In this document: in pieces, positions 4,360 through 5,166 of the stretch
Layout of the letters: each line of letters opens with the position of its first letter
Position numbering within the stretch: the first letter of the stretch is position 1
Assembly: GCA_010092775.1 (NCBI GenBank)
Contig: JAADYZ010000149.1
Location: forward strand, 1 to 5,166
DNA from: Chloroflexota bacterium
GTDB taxonomy: Bacteria > Chloroflexota > Anaerolineae > Aggregatilineales > UBA3940
Reading direction: 5' to 3'
DNA length: 5,166 nt
Notes under the pieces: model-generated
Seen by the model: the letters and a program-made list of their open reading frames with translations, nothing else
Database searches by the model: none
Told to the model about the DNA's origin: nothing
Position numbers and translations under genes: made by a program

Positions 4360-5166
4360 CTAGGCGCTGGTTTGGAGGTCGGCGTCTGCCGCGGCGTCTG
4401 CTGAGTCCTCTTCTTCGTCGTCACGGCGACGGCGCGCCAGCAGCAGGGCGAGCAGCCATAGCAAGCTGGCCAGGATAAACACGAAGAAGATCAAGGGGAG
4501 CAGTGAGGCGACCCCACGCGGCCCCGCCCGATAGAAGGCGCAGCCCTGCCCACAAATCGGTTGGCCGCGCAAGAAGCTGGCGCTGAAGACCAGTTCAGGG
4601 CCGCTTTCGCCACCGGTCAAGGAGACACCGCGAAACTCAGCACAGTCCTCTTCGCTGCAGTCATACAAGACCACCTCGTTTAGATTGTCCGTTGTGACCT
4701 CCTGCTCCGGATCGAGCGGGATGGCCACCACAGGCGGCGGCTCTGGGCAGATGAACCACAGCGGCGCGATGTATTCCTCGGTTGAGAGGGACTCGTAGGA
4801 GCGTTGTACCTCTGTCTCGATGACCTCACGTGGGACGACGCCGCAGCTCACATCGCCTAGATTATCCTCGCGCTCGTCCGCTGGCTCCTCAGGCGTTACC
4901 TCGGCCACTTCTTCTAAGGTGGCGGTAGCGCTGGGCAGCACGGTTGGCGTGGATTCATCTGGGGTCGGGCTGGGCTGATCGGTCACCGTTGGCGGGAAAG
5001 TGCTGGTCGCCCTGGGCGTTGACGTCGGGTTAAAGGGAATGCCCGGCGGCGGGAAGGTGGCCGTCGCCGTCACCGTGCTGGTTGGCCCTGGGAAGGGCGG
5101 CGTTGGCCCAATGGTAGCAGGTACACTGGTCGGCCCACTGGATGATCCGCCACCGCCGCCGCCGCC
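4360..5166 (-). CDS. Membrane-anchored surface protein with Gly/Pro/Thr stalk, C-terminal part (N-terminus outside window)
   Basis: The frame stays open from the TAG at 4360-4362 to the window edge, giving 268 visible residues, so the GTG at 5073 is an internal Val and not a credible start. From the edge there is a run of seven Gly, then SSSG, then a Pro/Thr/Ser-rich stalk to about residue 80 (PTSTP, TATAT, PSPTP), then an acidic EEVAEVTPEEP stretch. Residues about 100-215 are an extracytoplasmic segment with six cysteines (108, 140, 170, 175, 205, 209), including CSEEDC and CGQGC. One membrane helix follows (about 219-243), then RRRR as stop-transfer signal and a 25-residue acidic tail, so the topology is N-out, C-in. 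Such stalks are common in Chloroflexota surface proteins. The missing N-terminal part would hold any catalytic or binding domain; function unknown. The long tail after RRRR argues against a sortase-like or PEP-CTERM-like sorting signal. Confidence 0.85.
   Translation of the reverse strand, partial: GGGGGGGSSSGPTSVPATIGPTPPFPGPTSTVTATATFPPPGIPFNPTSTPRATSTFPPTVTDQPSPTPDESTPTVLPSATATLEEVAEVTPEEPADEREDNLGDVSCGVVPREVIETEVQRSYESLSTEEYIAPLWFICPEPPPVVAIPLDPEQEVTTDNLNEVVLYDCSEEDCAEFRGVSLTGGESGPELVFSASFLRGQPICGQGCAFYRAGPRGVASLLPLIFFVFILASLLWLLALLLARRRRDDEEEDSADAAADADLQTSA
5149..5166. repeat. GCC trinucleotide run encoding poly-Gly
   Basis: Six consecutive codons at the window edge, GCC except for one ACC at 5152-5154 on the plus strand, encode Gly on the minus strand (a seventh Gly follows at 5146-5148). 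The near-uniform GGC codon use suggests slippage-prone expansion of a linker. Its full length cannot be seen because it runs off the window. Confidence 0.7.

Overview
The window looks like a surface/secretion-oriented chromosomal segment from a fairly GC-rich bacterium, most likely a member of the Chloroflexota (Anaerolineae/Caldilineae-like). This placement is an inference from style: exported hydrolases with lipoprotein-type signal peptides and acidic or Pro-rich tethers, a Pro/Thr stalk of the 'PTSTP/TATAT' kind on a membrane-anchored protein, and a GTAGGGACGAGG-type intergenic hairpin repeat. There is no rRNA or marker gene to prove it.

Layout: all four genes lie on the minus strand, so transcription runs from right to left. 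(i) 4360-5166 is the C-terminal part of a type I membrane protein with a Gly/Pro/Thr stalk, a six-cysteine extracytoplasmic segment, one membrane helix and an acidic cytoplasmic tail. Its N-terminus lies outside the window. (ii) 3877-4251 is a 124-residue protein with four predicted membrane segments and no known function. (iii) 1778-3787 and (iv) 146-1717 are two tandem paralogous exported alpha/beta hydrolases of the peptidase S33 / tripeptidyl-aminopeptidase-like (TAP-like) type, each with a complete Ser-Asp-His triad. Gene (iii) carries an extra N-terminal domain of about 85 residues. Gene (iv) has instead a short acidic tether with a phenylalanine every five residues. The left end (1-128) holds two copies of a hairpin-containing repeat at a 73-bp period.

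Regulation: a perfect TATAAT with an interrupted palindrome directly upstream lies in the gap before gene (iii), suggesting that the hydrolase pair has its own promoter. Hairpins lie after gene (iv)'s upstream neighbour (1739-1760) and after the stalk protein (4311-4346), but neither is followed by a T-run. Gaps between genes are 60-108 bp, so read-through is possible.

How the genes work together: the two hydrolases probably sit lipid-anchored outside the cytoplasmic membrane and release short peptides or cleave ester/amide substrates for uptake. The two membrane proteins have no evident mechanistic link beyond being neighbours on the same strand. I see no defence system, mobile element, CRISPR array, tRNA or rRNA. 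The most unusual items are the diverged paralog pair sharing a 35-nt identical patch, the extra domain, the periodic acidic/Phe tether and the edge repeat.
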